Assembly: GCA_032622095.1 (NCBI GenBank)
Contig: CP136064.1
Span: 258,581,863-258,645,862, forward strand
Direction of reading: 5' to 3'
DNA: 64,000 nucleotides
Source of the DNA: Siphonodentalium dalli
Lineage: Eukaryota > Mollusca > Scaphopoda > Gadilida > Siphonodentaliidae
The position numbers and the translations under genes were made by a program. Positions within the stretch are counted from its first letter, which is position 1, and every line of letters starts with the position of its first letter. Shown piece by piece: positions 10,077-25,000 of the stretch. Under the pieces are notes generated by a model. It ran no database searches and was not told where the DNA came from. It saw only the letters and a program-made list of their open reading frames with translations.

Positions 10077-13000
10077 CTGAAGAAAATAAAGCCAACAAGA
10101 AAATTATGGATTGTAAAGTGATGTGGACAGGGTTCACGCACTGTCGGTGGGCAAATTGGCTAAAGGCAATTTTTTTTGGAAAATGGCCTAATAAAATTTC
10201 ATTTGGCCAAAACTTGTAAAGGCTATAAATCTTTTTTTTTTATAGGAGACTGGGAGACTCACATATATAAGATAATGCACTGGCACAGCTGGGATCTTTA
10301 ATGGTGCACTGTGCTGTGCGGCTCCCATCATGAACCCCGTGATAATACTGTTTGTGGGGAATGGAGGTTTGTGTAAGAATTTGTCTTCAAATTCACTGTC
10401 TTTGTATACAATTATACAAATAAATATATTTCAATAAAATCGAACAAACTTCCTCGTCATTTGGTGTGGGGGTTAGCAATGCCAGACGATTGTGTGTTTA
10501 TATAGAACGCTCAAGGAAATACATTTATATACATGATATACACTTACAAGCACAGCAGTCAGCGTATCTGTTCTTAGAGAAATTCTCTGGCTTCTGTGCT
10601 GCTCGACAATCCTTCGTCAATCCCGCTGGCAGATTCTGTGAAGTAAAACTAGAGGCATGACTTAGGCTGCATGACAATATAGATGTATGTCTGTTTTTAT
10701 GGGACTAAAGTAGGTATAAGGTCAGTTGTAAAGACACACCACAGCGAACTTAGGCTATATACATGTATATATAAGGGGTAGCCCTATAAACATATTTCCA
10801 ATTCGAAAACGGGAATATCTCTGCTAAAATAAGTATGAAAAACCTTGCTCACAAACACCCAGGTGCACATGCTATAAACTATAATGTTTAAAGGCTTTAT
10901 ATTGCACAATGTCACTGAAAACTATATCGAAAAGACATCATGATTGTAATTAAGACGACCCAAGTCCAATTCCGATGGCATAATAAATAAACCAGAAAAT
11001 AATTAAATAATACTACTATCGGTTCTTCGGAGAGAGGCTTAACTCCGATGACGTCAAAAGAGTTGGACAAATTAAAAACACAAATTCGGAGCCTCAGATG
11101 ACATCATTGAAGTCAGCCAATTTATTTGTCAAATATGAAAACAATAATTGACTGCGAGTGCCGTGGGTCCTTCTAAACACAGTAACAACCAATAATCGAA
11201 TTGAACACACACTCCCCAATTCCGAATTGGCTCACAAATTTGTGGGGCTGAAGCCAGGGAACTTCCAATAAAAAAGTTTAAAAGCACATTGTAACAGTTA
11301 CACCCCATCCACCACTTATCGCATTCAATGATTCATATCCATCAGTATTTATTAAGAAAATTAGCAGGGACTTGGGTTTGGGGGGGGGGGGGGGGGGGGT
11401 GTCTCCGCAACTTTGGTCAAAATTTTCAACAGTTGGAAATTTCATACCTGACACAACATTAGTTGGAAACTTCACACCAACAATAGGTTGAAAATGTTCT
11501 TGTAGATTGATTTTCAAACAATTTATTGCGGGGAATTTATTGTTTCTGGACCAATATTTGCATATTTTCCTTCTTTTGGTAAAATTTTTGGACTGAAATG
11601 GCCATCAGTTGGAAATTTTCCCTACCTTAGGGGGGTGTCAGGTTGGAAATTTCCAACACTTGGAAAGCTTGTGTCCTGGTCCCTCCCCCGTAGCCAGTCA
11701 AAAACTGCTAGTTAATTTATGAAAACAAATTGGCCTACATTTGGTCAAAATTGTCACTGGAATTGTCATCAGTTGGAAATTTTCCAACCTAAGGCGGGGT
11801 ATCAGGTTTGAAATTTCCAACTCTAGGAAGGCTTGAGGCTAGTCTAGATGCTAGGATTTTGCAATTTTCTTGTTCAGATTTCAAAAATTTTCACACACCG
11901 GGCCCAACCATGGTCGGCCCGGTGTGTCCTGGTCCCTCCCCCATAGCCAATACAAAACTGCTAATTAGTCTAAGAAAACAATATTTTACATTTGGTCAAA
12001 ATTGTGGACTGAAATGGTCAAATAGTTGGAAAATTTCCAACCTAAGGGTGAGTATTGGGTTTGAAATTTCCAACTCTAGGAAAGTTGAGGTCAATCTAGA
12101 TGCTAGGATTTTGCGATTTTCTTGTTTAGTTTTCAAATTTTCTCACACAGGGCTGAGCAATGGTCGGCCCGGTGTGCCCTGGTCCCTTGCCTTGTAGTCG
12201 TGAGCATTTGTCTGGAGTTTGACCACTAGACGTTAGGATTTATGCAATTTTCAGGTTCAATTGGAATTCCCCAAGGTGGACAAGGAGATATCATATTCCA
12301 CCAGTTTTTGAAGGCCTGACGTGGAACTTTATAACATCGAAACAATAACACAGGTACTATATATTTCAGTATATACATGTATCTATAGATACTGGTCCTC
12401 ATTAATGTACTTGACATCAGATGAAGCTCTGCAGCTCAAGATTTCATGATTTATGTGGCTTTTGTGAACCAATTTCACGATAACGTGAATTGGTTAGCCC
12501 GGGGAAAACTGTATGATCGTAAATGATGCAAAGCAAAATCGCATCACAAAAGCATCTAAATAATGTAATTTAAAGCTGGCCTTTGAAATAATGTGAAATA
12601 CATTATTTATGAAGTGGTATTTAATAAGAAATATATACCCGCGCTATTTATTCAATGTTATAATGTTTCCCGTCAGATCTTTAAAAAGTTCCCATGTTTT
12701 GAACTGGTGTAATATGATCTCCAACAGCATAGCCATATTGTCGAGATTCATGGCGTAAACCGAACAGAGGCAGAGTTCAGTCCCCTCGCTATGCTTGTCT
12801 AACTACTGCCACCACGTATACATACATAATTAAATCTAACATATTTTATGTAAGAGTTTTGTCGGCTACAATTCATTCTGATTTGATCTAGCCAATTTCC
12901 AAACGAAAAAATAATAAAATTGTTAAAAGTATGTAAAAAAATAATAATAAAAATGTAAAAATGTTAAAGAATGTAAGAACACAATTATAAAATGATAAAA

Positions 13001-16000
13001 TTGCTAAAGAATATAAGAAAAAATTATAAAAACTGTTATAGAATGTAAGAAATAAAATCTAAAAAATGATCAAAACTGTTAAAGAATCTATGAATAATTG
13101 ATAAATAACGATAAAAAATTGTTAACCAACAAACCGGCCAAAAACGCCCAAATAAAGCTTCAACAGCCTAAAATATCTTCGGTTTGTCTCAATAACACCA
13201 TACAAATATGGATATCATTGGAACCGGTTCATTGACCACATTGTGATGGTTACAGTTATGCCCTGTGCCAATGCATTCTCTTATATATGCGAGTCGACCA
13301 TAGGTCGCCTCGCATATATAAGAGAATGCATTGGCCTAAAAACATTCTTATTTTAACACTTTTTACCATTTTTTCTTACATTCTTAAACAATTTTAGAAT
13401 TTTTTCTTACATTTTTTAACAATTTTTATAATATTTTTCTACATTCTTTGACAATTTTATCATTTTTAATATGTGTTAAGCCAAAGCATTCTCTTATATA
13501 TGCGAGGCGACCTATGGTCAACTCGCATATATAAGAGAATGCATTGGCACAGGGTCTTTAATAACACACATGTTGACTTTTCTGACACAACAGTACTCAG
13601 TGGACAGTTCTGTTTCTCAGAATAATGCAAAATGAATTGCAACCGACAAAAGTCTTTAATAAAAATGTGAGATTTACTCACATTATGTGTATATGATGGC
13701 AGTGATCAGTTCAGCGTAGCAGGGGACTGAACTCTGCATTACCATTTGGGCATGATCTAGCTGAAATGTCGCAAACTGAATCTACCTCAAACTCCTGTTT
13801 GAATGTCCCCATCGCCTTCATCTTGAGCACGTGATGCCAGAGATTGGATAACTCGATGGCAGTCGAGTCACCTTTAAATGTGGAGACTGGGGCAGGTTTG
13901 TCGTCGCCGAAGATCGTTTCCAATTCATCATCGAAGTGGTTCTGTTTTCTCGACCCCGGAGTCAGGGGCATGCTATCTGCAAATCGATAGGAAAATCACA
14001 TATAGGGATTGCATTGAGGTGATCATGTGGTCTTTATTTGGATGGTGAATGCCACTGTTATAGGCATGGATACATTTTCAAAGAGTACAAATCATAAGTT
14101 TGGTACATTCTGCTTAACCCTTTCAGTGCCAGGGGCCGATCTCATCGGCCCTAATTTACGGTCTGTAAAATCGGCCCTAAAAAAATAAAAAATAAAAAAC
14201 TTTTTTTTTATATAGATTTTAAAAAAATTATTAAAATTGTAAAAAATTGTAAAAAATAATAACAAATGATGAAAAATTGTTAGGCCAATGCATTCTCTTA
14301 TATATGCGAGGCGACCATGGTCGACTCGCATATATAAGAGAATGCATTGGCACAGGGTATATGGGTTGATACAAAAATCGGACCTGGCACTCAAAGGGTT
14401 AAACAGTAAAGACATGGAAACACTTCTATAATTTAATATTGATTTTATTTAGAATTTTCTGGTATGTAACCATCAATTGTGACAAATTAAGGCTAGCGTT
14501 CATTTGGCACGTACCATGCGTGATAAATCTATCTAAATATAGTAACAAAAAAATGTCACAATTGATTATCGCATAATATAAGAAAATATCGACATACAAT
14601 CGATATTAATTGATAGATGGGACTTATATCTATAATGTTGTACCAGGAAAAATATAAAACGTGTTTAGGAAGAGAAGGACTATATTTAACATGTTTATAA
14701 TGCAGCAAACAACTGGAGCAGTTGCTGAATGGTAAAACAGCTCTGTTAGTCATTATGATTTGATTGACAGCTGTGGATAGATCTATTATGCATGCAGGAA
14801 AGCAAAGAGTTTTACCAATTTTGTTGATGGTGTCAAAGCTTTTTGACTCGACGTATCCCAATTCGCTTTTGTCTCCAGAATACATCATCTTTGATCGTGA
14901 TACCTTGCGGCTGTAATGATATGGAATTAAAGGGAATCAGTAACAGTGAAATATTCAAATAAAGCGAATAGTTTCACAATTTCTTGCAAAAGTTTCTCTA
15001 CACCACACATCCTATACATGCATCATTTACAAGGCTACAAGCCTGGATATAGTGTGTCTGAAATTTGCAGAATGAGGTCCCCAGAGGGTGAATTTAGTGA
15101 CGCTATCCCGAACAAGTAGGCTAGCATCACCAAATTCACCCTCTGGGACCGCTCAAAAACTGCTTAGCCCTCAATTCCTTGGGATACTTAGAATCAGATT
15201 GAAGTTCCCCAGTTGAAGTTGGTGATGTCCGCCCATTAGTCACCTTGATTGTGCAATTTATCTTCTGCAAATTAGTGAATATAGAAACTGAACAGAATGG
15301 AAAAAGTATTAAACTAAAACATTGTTAATTTGAAACTAGATACTTCCCAGAAGATGAAGCATAAGCCTAATGTGGTTCCAAGATATGAATTTGGTGATGC
15401 TAGCCCGCTGGGCTGGATAGCGTCACTAAATTCAACCTCTGAGGACATCATTCTGCAAATGAAACTTTACATATACCTGCTAGGAATGATTGCAAAACAA
15501 TAAGCAAATAAATTGGTGACTCTGTTCATAAATGAAATGGATCGTTTGAACATCCAACATTATGTATAAGTAATCGCATGGCCACAGATACAGTTTCGGA
15601 GGAAGTGCATTGTGCTGTTCCAATATAATGGTACAGTAATGCTCTAATTAATCGACCTCTTAACCACAGCAGAATTATGGGTAACTTTTCAGGATTTAGT
15701 CGGAAATATGGCTTGTTGCCATTCATCGGAAAGCTCTCCCCGAGAGCTTTCCGATGAATGGCAACAAGCCATATTTCCGACTAAATCCTTAAAAGTTACC
15801 CATAATTCTGCTGTGGTTAAGAGGTCGATTAATTAGAGCATTACTGTAGTTCCTTTCTGTGTTAAAATTCGGACCCATGTTCAGACTGATACGCTTCCCA
15901 ACCCTTGATGAAAGGGCTTTCTTTTTTAAGGTTGTCCCTGTAGCTGAGATGGTTATAGGTCGTGTATAAGATCATCGTAGTCGATCTGACCTATAGACAA

Positions 16001-19000
16001 GGTTGGTGTGGATTCTAACCCTGACATGGGCGAAAATTGGGACCGATTTCAAGTTTGATCTGAATTGAGGGTCTCAATATGCCCTTCCGATCGATACATG
16101 TCCATTTGATAAGAATGATAATTTGTTCACAATCACTGAAGCAAGCACATTTGAAGCAATGGACTCTCATACATACTGAGTCCATATGCCTCCATGCATA
16201 ACTCTGGAATCTGTAATTTGGAAGGAGACGATAAGTATACATGAAATATCCATCTACATATATACACTGAAGAAACATGCCAAAGTCATAACAGGTGTCC
16301 GCTGTCTTCAATATTTGTAGAGCAGAGTGAGAAATTTAAAACGCTCTTTATTTCTCACCATATCATGAACAGACTAACAAGGAACGCTCTAAGGCCAAAA
16401 AAAAAAAGGGTTCTGATTCTCAGGCAATTGTTTTTGAGAATCGATGAGGGAGCGAGGGTTTTATTTTTATTTTTTATTTTTGTTATGGGGATAATGCCCA
16501 TAGTTAGCATGGGTTATTATACCTTCCCAGGTTAAGAAAATGTATGGAGAACATTGTTTTGATATAAACTAATATATTCCACAAGAATGACCAATTATCA
16601 CATTTTCTCAGTGGGTTTCTCATCCCACACTGGCAGTTCGCCGATAAACAGCTTTTTCCTGAGCTGGCCTAGGGTAAGATCTTTCTCAACGTTGTAGATG
16701 GACAAGTCTACTGACGTTTTATCACCTGTTGTCACATTTAATGGGATGAGCCTATTTGAATTTCTAATATTGTTTCGTAACAACCATGTTTAATAACAAC
16801 AAACAGAACTAAATACCCGGTTCAATTACTCAAATAAAAATACGGAACGTGAATACAATCGAAACGAAAAGATATAGTGATCTTCATAGAAAGTCTAGAA
16901 TGACTTATTCTGCCGTATCTGAATAAGTTTTATGTACCTCAATACATGCTAGCCATAAAAACTTCAAATACTATTATATTAAACCAGCATACACATCGCC
17001 AATACGCACCATATTTCTTTCCGGTTTGCATTCCCGAAATTGGAAATCTCAGAATTGTTTACCGCACGAAAAGTGGGTTATCTACCTTTCGAATTGATAA
17101 AATGCCGAAATATTTGAACACATTTGACTTAATAAACTTGGGGTTTGGGCAGCTTTTGGTGACAATATACCTGGTAGTTATCGTTGCCTAGTGTCTGTTT
17201 TGAATACCAACACATACACCATTGTATGTCTATCATATTCGATGTTTGAAACATAACTAATTTCTGTTTTCTAGTTTCCTATTTTCGTGTTATCATTTGA
17301 CAGCTTCGGTCAAATTGAAAATCATAATAAAACGGTTCAACGCGGGCCTTTTTTCCAGACGCGGCTATGCCCGAGAATCAATACCCTTTTTTTTTTGGCC
17401 TAATAATAACTATTTTTTTTATTTTAGAGTTTGCTCGGTCACAACTCATTCTGCATTATTCTGAGAAACCGAACTGTCTATATTCATATTTAAATTAATT
17501 GGCTAGATCAAGCCAGAATGAATTGTATCCGACAAAACTCTTGAATAAAAAATGTTAGATTTAATTAAATGTATACTGTATATACATGATGACAGTGGTC
17601 AGACCACCATAGCGAGGGGACTGAACTCTTCCTCGCATTTTGCTCTGACAACTGCCATCACGTATACAAACCATAAGCCGATCTTACATTTTTTATTTGA
17701 CCTTTGACCAAAGTTAGGGGGACCTGTCGCCATGTCCCTGTTTCTGAAGCATCGACATCTCTCTTATATTATCACTTACCAAATAAAGAATATAATGCAG
17801 GCGAGTACGAGAAGGAACAGAATCCCTCCAGCGGCGGCGGCGATGATTGTGTATTTAGGAGACTTGGTGTGACCCTCATCCTCAACTTGTCCTGTTAAAA
17901 TTACAGTAATCTTCCAATTAAATTAATGAAAAATATAAAAACTAATTGTGGTAGCAAGAATTATGTTCCTTTATTTTATGGCTTAAACATGTGATTGTGA
18001 TGCAAAAATGTCCGAAATAAGAGATTTTCGGAACCATGGGACACAAAACAAGATGGCTTTTAGCATGACTATACCACTGTTGGCTAAAACGTAAAAGAAC
18101 AATGTTTCCTCGTACAAATATAAAAAAGTTCGTCACCATTTTGGATTTAAAATAAATCGGTTTTCGTAAGATGAAAAGTTTTATTAGCCAAGATGTCATT
18201 TCAGTATCTAGAGACACTGTTTTGCAGAAATCGCTACTGCCTGATGTGGTTGGTGTCACTTTCACCTGAAATTGTTTTTTTTCAAAACTCAAAGAGATCC
18301 TATAAATATCCACATGTTCAAAACTAACCTTCTCTCAAAAACTGGTACTCTGTTATAAAAATATACAACTGCTGATCATTCGAAACAGTAGAATGTGATC
18401 GTATATCGACAAAACTCACCTGATGATATGCATGCACCATCCATGTCACATTTCCCTCCACCACAGCTGTCACTACAAGTGGAATTACAGAATTCACCGA
18501 AGAAACCATCAGCACAGCCTCCGATACAGGACCCGGTTACTCCATTACAAGCGACCTTGCAATTCTTTTCACATTCGTGCTGGCATTGTGGACCGAAATA
18601 TCGATCGATGCACCCATTTGTGCACATACCATCCATTCCCGAGCAACTTGATGGTCCGTTGATACCGGCGGTGCAACCAGGACTGCAATCAAATGCACAC
18701 TTAAGACCAAACTTTCCATCAGTACATCCAACCAAACAATTGCCGTTGTTCCTGGCGCAGATTTGTGTCCCGTTAATTCCAGTCGCACAGCCATGACTAC
18801 AATCGAGTTCACACTCAATACCAAACTTTCCACTGATACAGCCTGCCAAACATGTGCCATTGTCCCTGGCGCAACTCATTGTTCCGTTAATGACGGCGCA
18901 CCCAAGACTGCAATTGAGTCCACATTTGAGACCAAACTTTCCATCAACACATCCTTGTAAACACGTGCCGTCGTCCCTGGCACAGATTGGTGTCCCGTTA

Positions 19001-22000
19001 ATGGCAGCACAACCAAGACTGCAATCGTGTCCACATTCAAGACCATACTTTCCACCAATACAGCCTGCCAAACATGTGCCATTGTCCCTGGTGCAGCTCA
19101 ATGTCCCGTTAACGATGGCACACCCAAGACTGCAATCATGTCCACATTCAAGACCAAACTTTCCATCAATGCAACCTTTTAAGCAACTGCCGTCGTCCCT
19201 GGAGCAGCTCGGGGAGCCATCTGTAGTTAGAATGCACCCGGTGTTACAATCCATATCACAAACTGAGCCATATGTGTTATTCTTGCATCCGGCTTTACAT
19301 TCCCCATCATTTTGTGCACAAATGCCATCTATGCAATTATCACTACATGCCTGATCACACAAATCACCAAAATAACCATTCATACAAGTATTGCATTTCA
19401 TATCAGTATCAGATACACCATCACACGACTGACACGTTTGTGGGCATGAGTTGTTGCAAAATGCTCCAAAATAACTCACATTACACCGGAGACACACCGA
19501 GCCGTCCTTATCACACTCGAGGCAATTGGGATTCAAGTCAGTACAACTGTCGTTACACTGGTCTCCATAATAAGCTAGTTCGCAGTCATTATTACATGCA
19601 CCATCTATAGGACAACTGAAGTTTCCGAGGCAATGACGCTCGTTGCAGTCAGACGAACATATTGGGTCATAAGCATCGTTATTACAAGAAAGACAGTCTC
19701 CAGTTGTCATGTTACAAGTTTTGCAATTGTCGCACTGATTAGAACAGTCTATTCCAAACACACTATCTGCGCATGACAAGCATTTACCAGAATCCTTATC
19801 GCAAGTTTCGCACAAACATTCCTCTGTACAATCTGGGGAGTACCATCCATTTTCACAAGTGTCGCACTCTCCGTCCATAGAACACGTGTCGTTACTGAGT
19901 TTGCAGTGTCTATATGAACAAGGCGTGTCACAAGATGGGCCGTAGAACTCTGATCTGAGGCAGGATGAACATATTCCTGTGTCTCGACCACAAGTGACAC
20001 AATCGTCGCACCTCTGATCACATCTCATGTCAAAGAATCCGTCCTTACATTGTTGACACACACCACTATTTTGGTAACAACTGAGGCATTTGTCGGGACA
20101 CTTTCGCATGCAGTCAAACCCATACCATCCTGGTTGACATTCACCTAAACAGGAACCATCCATGTTGCAATTGTCATCGGGGATTGCACAATGCCTCTCT
20201 GAGCAATTCTTGGAACAGTCGAATCCGTATGAACCATTATTGCATGCGATGCACGTGCCATCGACCTTGTAACATGTAGTACAAGGGTCACATGAATTGG
20301 CACATTGATCGCCATAGAAACTAGGTAAACATTCCTGACACACTCCATCAGTTTGGTTGCATTCAACGCAAGATTTTGGACATTCACTGGAACATGTTAT
20401 TCCGAACCATCCGGGCTGGCAGTGATCACAGCGACCATCCATTGAGCATGCATCGGTTGCATTGTCCAAGAACATGCAGTGTCTCGCAGTGTTGTTGCAG
20501 AGGAAGTCGCAGTCTCTACCGTAAAGGCCACTGGCACATGTATCACATGTTGCAGTATCCTGATTACATGACTCGCAGTTCAGAGGGCAAATGTGTGTAC
20601 AGCTGAATCCCGTCCAACCATCGTGGCAACCGGAAAGGCAATTTCCAATATCATCACAGTCTGATTTGTCGGTGCAATGGCGGCTTTCGTTGTAACAGTT
20701 GAATGTGCAATCTTTGCCATAATATCCAACTGAACAGACATCACAATATCCCATAGATTGTGAGCATTGTTTACAGTTTCCGAAACATTCCGCTGAACAA
20801 TTTAGTCCCCAATAACTCGATTCACAGCCACTGAGACATGAACCTTCCAAGTCACATTCACTCTTATCCAAGCAATGTCTGTCGGTTGAATTACATACAT
20901 ATTGACATGAGTCTCCATAGTAACTGAGTTGACACCCGAGGCAGTCGCCGGTCACTTGGTCACAAGAATCGCAATTGACATCACATGGTAGAGAACAGTT
21001 TTTGGCATACCAACCATCCGTGCAGTTTCCATGACAAGAGCCATCGTTCATACATGTTGATTGGTCGGCACAATTATAGGCAGTGCTGTTGCAGAACTGA
21101 TCGCATTTGCTCCCATAGAGACCATCAGTGCAATCTTTACAATCTCCGGAAACTTTATTACAGGTGGAGCATTTCGAATCACATGACGTCATACAATCGA
21201 CTCCATAGTAGCCATCGACACAGACTGCACAGAATCCGTCATCGGAACATGCAGCACTCCGAGTAGCTTTACAATGTCTGTCTTTGCAACGCTTAGAACA
21301 TCCAGTCATTAAGTCGAACATACCACGAGTACATGCCATACATTGCTGTGTTACTTGGTCACATTCACGACAACCCGTGCCGCATTTCTGTGTGCAATCT
21401 ACACCCGTCCGCCCAGATATACAACCAAACTCACATGTCCCATTTCGATCACATGTATTGGTCAGAATTGAGCATTCCCGATCCTCGCAATCAGCAGAAC
21501 AGTCCGGTCCGTATAATCCAGGCATGCATTCTTTGCATTCCAGAGTGCCTGGATCACATGATTTGCACCGATCTTTGCACTGAACTGTACAATCAATCCC
21601 ACTCCACTGATCTGCGCAGCCGGTCGAACAGACTCCGTTGTATTTACATGATGCGATGTTCTTGGAACAATGTCGAGAAATACACTCACGTGTGCAATTG
21701 CTTCCATAAAATCCAGATAAGCATCCTGCAACATAATGAGTTTTAATAGAGTGTGTTCTGTATTAAAGGCACGGGCGGCGTTCATTGCAGAAATATTCAT
21801 ATTTTTTCAAATCGCCATCAACAGAAGGAATATTAAAATATATATTGTTTTGTTCATATGCCAAACATAATCAGCGCGTAAATATTATATTGTCGTCAAG
21901 ACGTACGATGGTGTACGTAAACAAGAGCCTGCTCGTGTTACAGAAGTTGTGCTTCTGTTTACATAACACAGCGCAATTCTATTGGTTAATCACATACAAA

Positions 22001-25000
22001 TGATATAACGCTCTTTATTATTTCCATATCAGGAAAACAGTAACAAATAGCGCTCTTTATGTTTACCATATCCGGATCTAAACAAAAGCCAGGTAATGTA
22101 ACGTTGTTTGCTTTTGTATAAGAACAAGGTCTGTCTATATTTTACTATTCTTTCTGTTTATGGCGGTTTTTGACGGAGGTGAATATTTTAACAGCAAACC
22201 CACCGCCATGCAACGCCGCCCGTATCTTTAATGGCAGCATGATCAAATTTTACGCATATCATATAGTCCAGGGTTCACCCTGTCATAGGCCAAATATTTG
22301 GCCAAAATTTTTTACCCCCAAAATCGGAAATCTAATTAAAAAACCCAAATTCATTTTGTAACGGGATAGGTGATACAGCGTAATTGGTAATGAAAGATAC
22401 TCATGGCAGTGCACTATCAAACAATGGGCAACCAAATACAATGAAAGTGTCAATGACACTGTAGCTCAACTTGAAAAAGGAATAATTTCATGTGTTACAG
22501 TCAATAGAGTGATTAGGAATGTGGAAAGTTGAAATGTCTAAGTAATACTAGATTATCAACATGAAGAGATATATATAAAGTAAAATCCAAGATGGTTGCT
22601 GGCGGCTATGTTTTCAAATGAAATTCAAAAACATATGATAGCTTCCATCCAGTAGATCAATATCAAGATTAATATGAAGTTTGGAGATGACTGGCTGAGG
22701 GAAGTGGACTGTAAGATGTGCCAAAGAATTTCCTCATGCAAAGAGTTAAATCAAAGATGACTGCCAGCGGACATGTTTTACACCCCAAAATGACTCGTTC
22801 CCATCTTGCATGTCAATGCTATCAGCCATGACAAATTTCATAATGATCGGACCAAAGCTACGACTTGTAGCCCATGCCAAAGGATTTAGTCATGCAACGA
22901 TTACAATCAAAGATGGCTGCCAGTGGCCATGTTTTATGGCCGAATGACCCCAAAATGACTCGTTCCCATCTACATGTCAATATTTACATGCATACAAATT
23001 TATTGATGATCAGGCGAACATTTCGGCCTGTGGCCCGTGCTAATGGATTGAATTTTGAAATCCAAGATGGCCACTGGCAACCTTGTTTTTTTTCCCGAAT
23101 GACCGCAAAATGACTCGTTTCACATCTACATGTCAATGTCAACAGCCATGACAAATTTCATAATGATCCGACTAAAGGTACGACCTGTAGCCCATGGCAA
23201 AGGATTTAGTCATGCAAAGAGTAAAATCCAAGAATGCTGCTGGCGGCCATGTTTTATGGCGAATGACACCAAAATGACTTGTTCCTATCTGCATGTCAAT
23301 ATTAACATCAAGAAAAAAACTCCGGCCTGTAACCTGTGCTAATGGATTGAATTTTGAAATCCAAGATGGCCACTGGCAGCCATGTATTTTTGCCAAATGA
23401 CGCCAAAATGACTCGTTCCCATATACATGTCAATGTCAAGAGCCATGACAAATTTCATAATGATCCGACCAAAGGTAGACTTGTAGCCCGTGCCAAAGGA
23501 TTTACTAGTAGTCATGCAAAGAGTAAAATCCAAGATGGCTGCCAATGGCCATGTTTTATGGCCGAATGACCCCAAAATGACTCGTTCCCATCTATATTTC
23601 AATATTAAAATCCATGACAAATTTCATGATGATCCGACCAAAGGTACGACCTGTAGACCATGCCAAAGGATTTAGTCATGCAAAGAGTAAAATCCAAGAT
23701 GGCTGCCAGCGGCCATGTTTTATGGCCAAATGACCCCAAAATGACTCGATCCCATCTACATGTCAATATTAACATCCATGACAAATTTCATGATGATCCT
23801 ACCAAAGAATTTAGTCATTCAAAGAGTAAAATCCAAGATGGCTGCTGGTGGCTGCTGGTTCTGGCCGAATGACCCTAAAATGATTCGTTCCCATCTACAT
23901 ATCAATGTCAACGCCCATGACAAATTTCATAATGATCCGACCAAATGTACGACCTGTAGCCCGCGCTAAAGGAAATTGTTGATGAATCACACACACACAC
24001 GGACGACGGATTCCAAGCCATGGCAATAGCTCAAACTTTTTTTATAAAATGACCAGAATAAATTTCATTTTTTGGCCAAATTTTTTTTTTACCCAAAAAA
24101 ATCGGAAATCTAATTAAAAATCCCAAATTGATGAAACTGGTTGATATTCTCTTTTCAGCATCCAAAATACTTAATATGATGAATCAAACTGTAGTCTTAT
24201 GAAAGTATGAGTGAGTGATGGTCAAAAGTATGGTAGTGTATGTGAGGGAATTATTACATTATTTACACTTAATTGTCTTGTGAAACATGTTTAGATATGT
24301 GCGAATGTCATCCTTAGAGTAGCATCCAGGGACTTGATTTTCAGTGACTTCCCTAAATATCTTTCTAGTCCCTTTTATTCGTTACATGTAGGTGAGAAAT
24401 TATAAAGGGGAAATAAAAAATAATCCTAAGATAAACAGGGTAGTTTAATTTTTAATTCAATAGAAATTAGGATTTCATATTACAATAGAAGTATTATCTC
24501 AATAAACATATTTAAAAAAAAAACTATATATCTGCGAAACTTCATATAGTGATTGGATCCATATTCTGACTGAGATTAATTCGACATAATGAGAACAAAT
24601 GTTGCCATATTTATACAAATGTAAAATGTAAAATATTATGCCACATATCTATAGAAAAAATGGAACACCTCGCCCCAGATGGCTGCCAAAATGGCAGCCT
24701 AAACTCGAAAATTTGAAGTTTTTGCCTAATATCTTAAAGATCAATTCCTGTTTTTTGATAATGGTTCAGACCGGCGACATTGATTAGTCATATTCATGTT
24801 AATTCAGCATTGGAGCAATAATAGATACCATAAATGGGGTCCCAGACTCATCTACACCCTCAAAAATTTGATTTTACAGAACGCGGTATAAAATTGCACA
24901 AAAATCGCCATTGGGATTCCAGTCATATATCAACAAGAAATGGACAGAACTGTACACTGTAAGTTGGGCATACCATTATCTATAAATACTCCAATTCAAT

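Noticed and set aside
16598-16783. Inclusion of this ORF in the main transcript between exons 6 and 7
   Set aside because: Exons 6 and 7 already join in phase, giving a proper stop-transfer; this ORF ends in a stop and lacks a strong acceptor in the right phase.
18395-21746. Many open frames of 60-166 codons on the plus strand and in other minus frames over the EGF exon
   Set aside because: They are shadows of the cysteine- and glycine-rich coding frame, with no domain or splice signal of their own.
22874-23969. Series of 60-90 codon frames starting MPKDLVMQR
   Set aside because: They are products of the 160-bp pearl-like units, with frames shifting from unit to unit.
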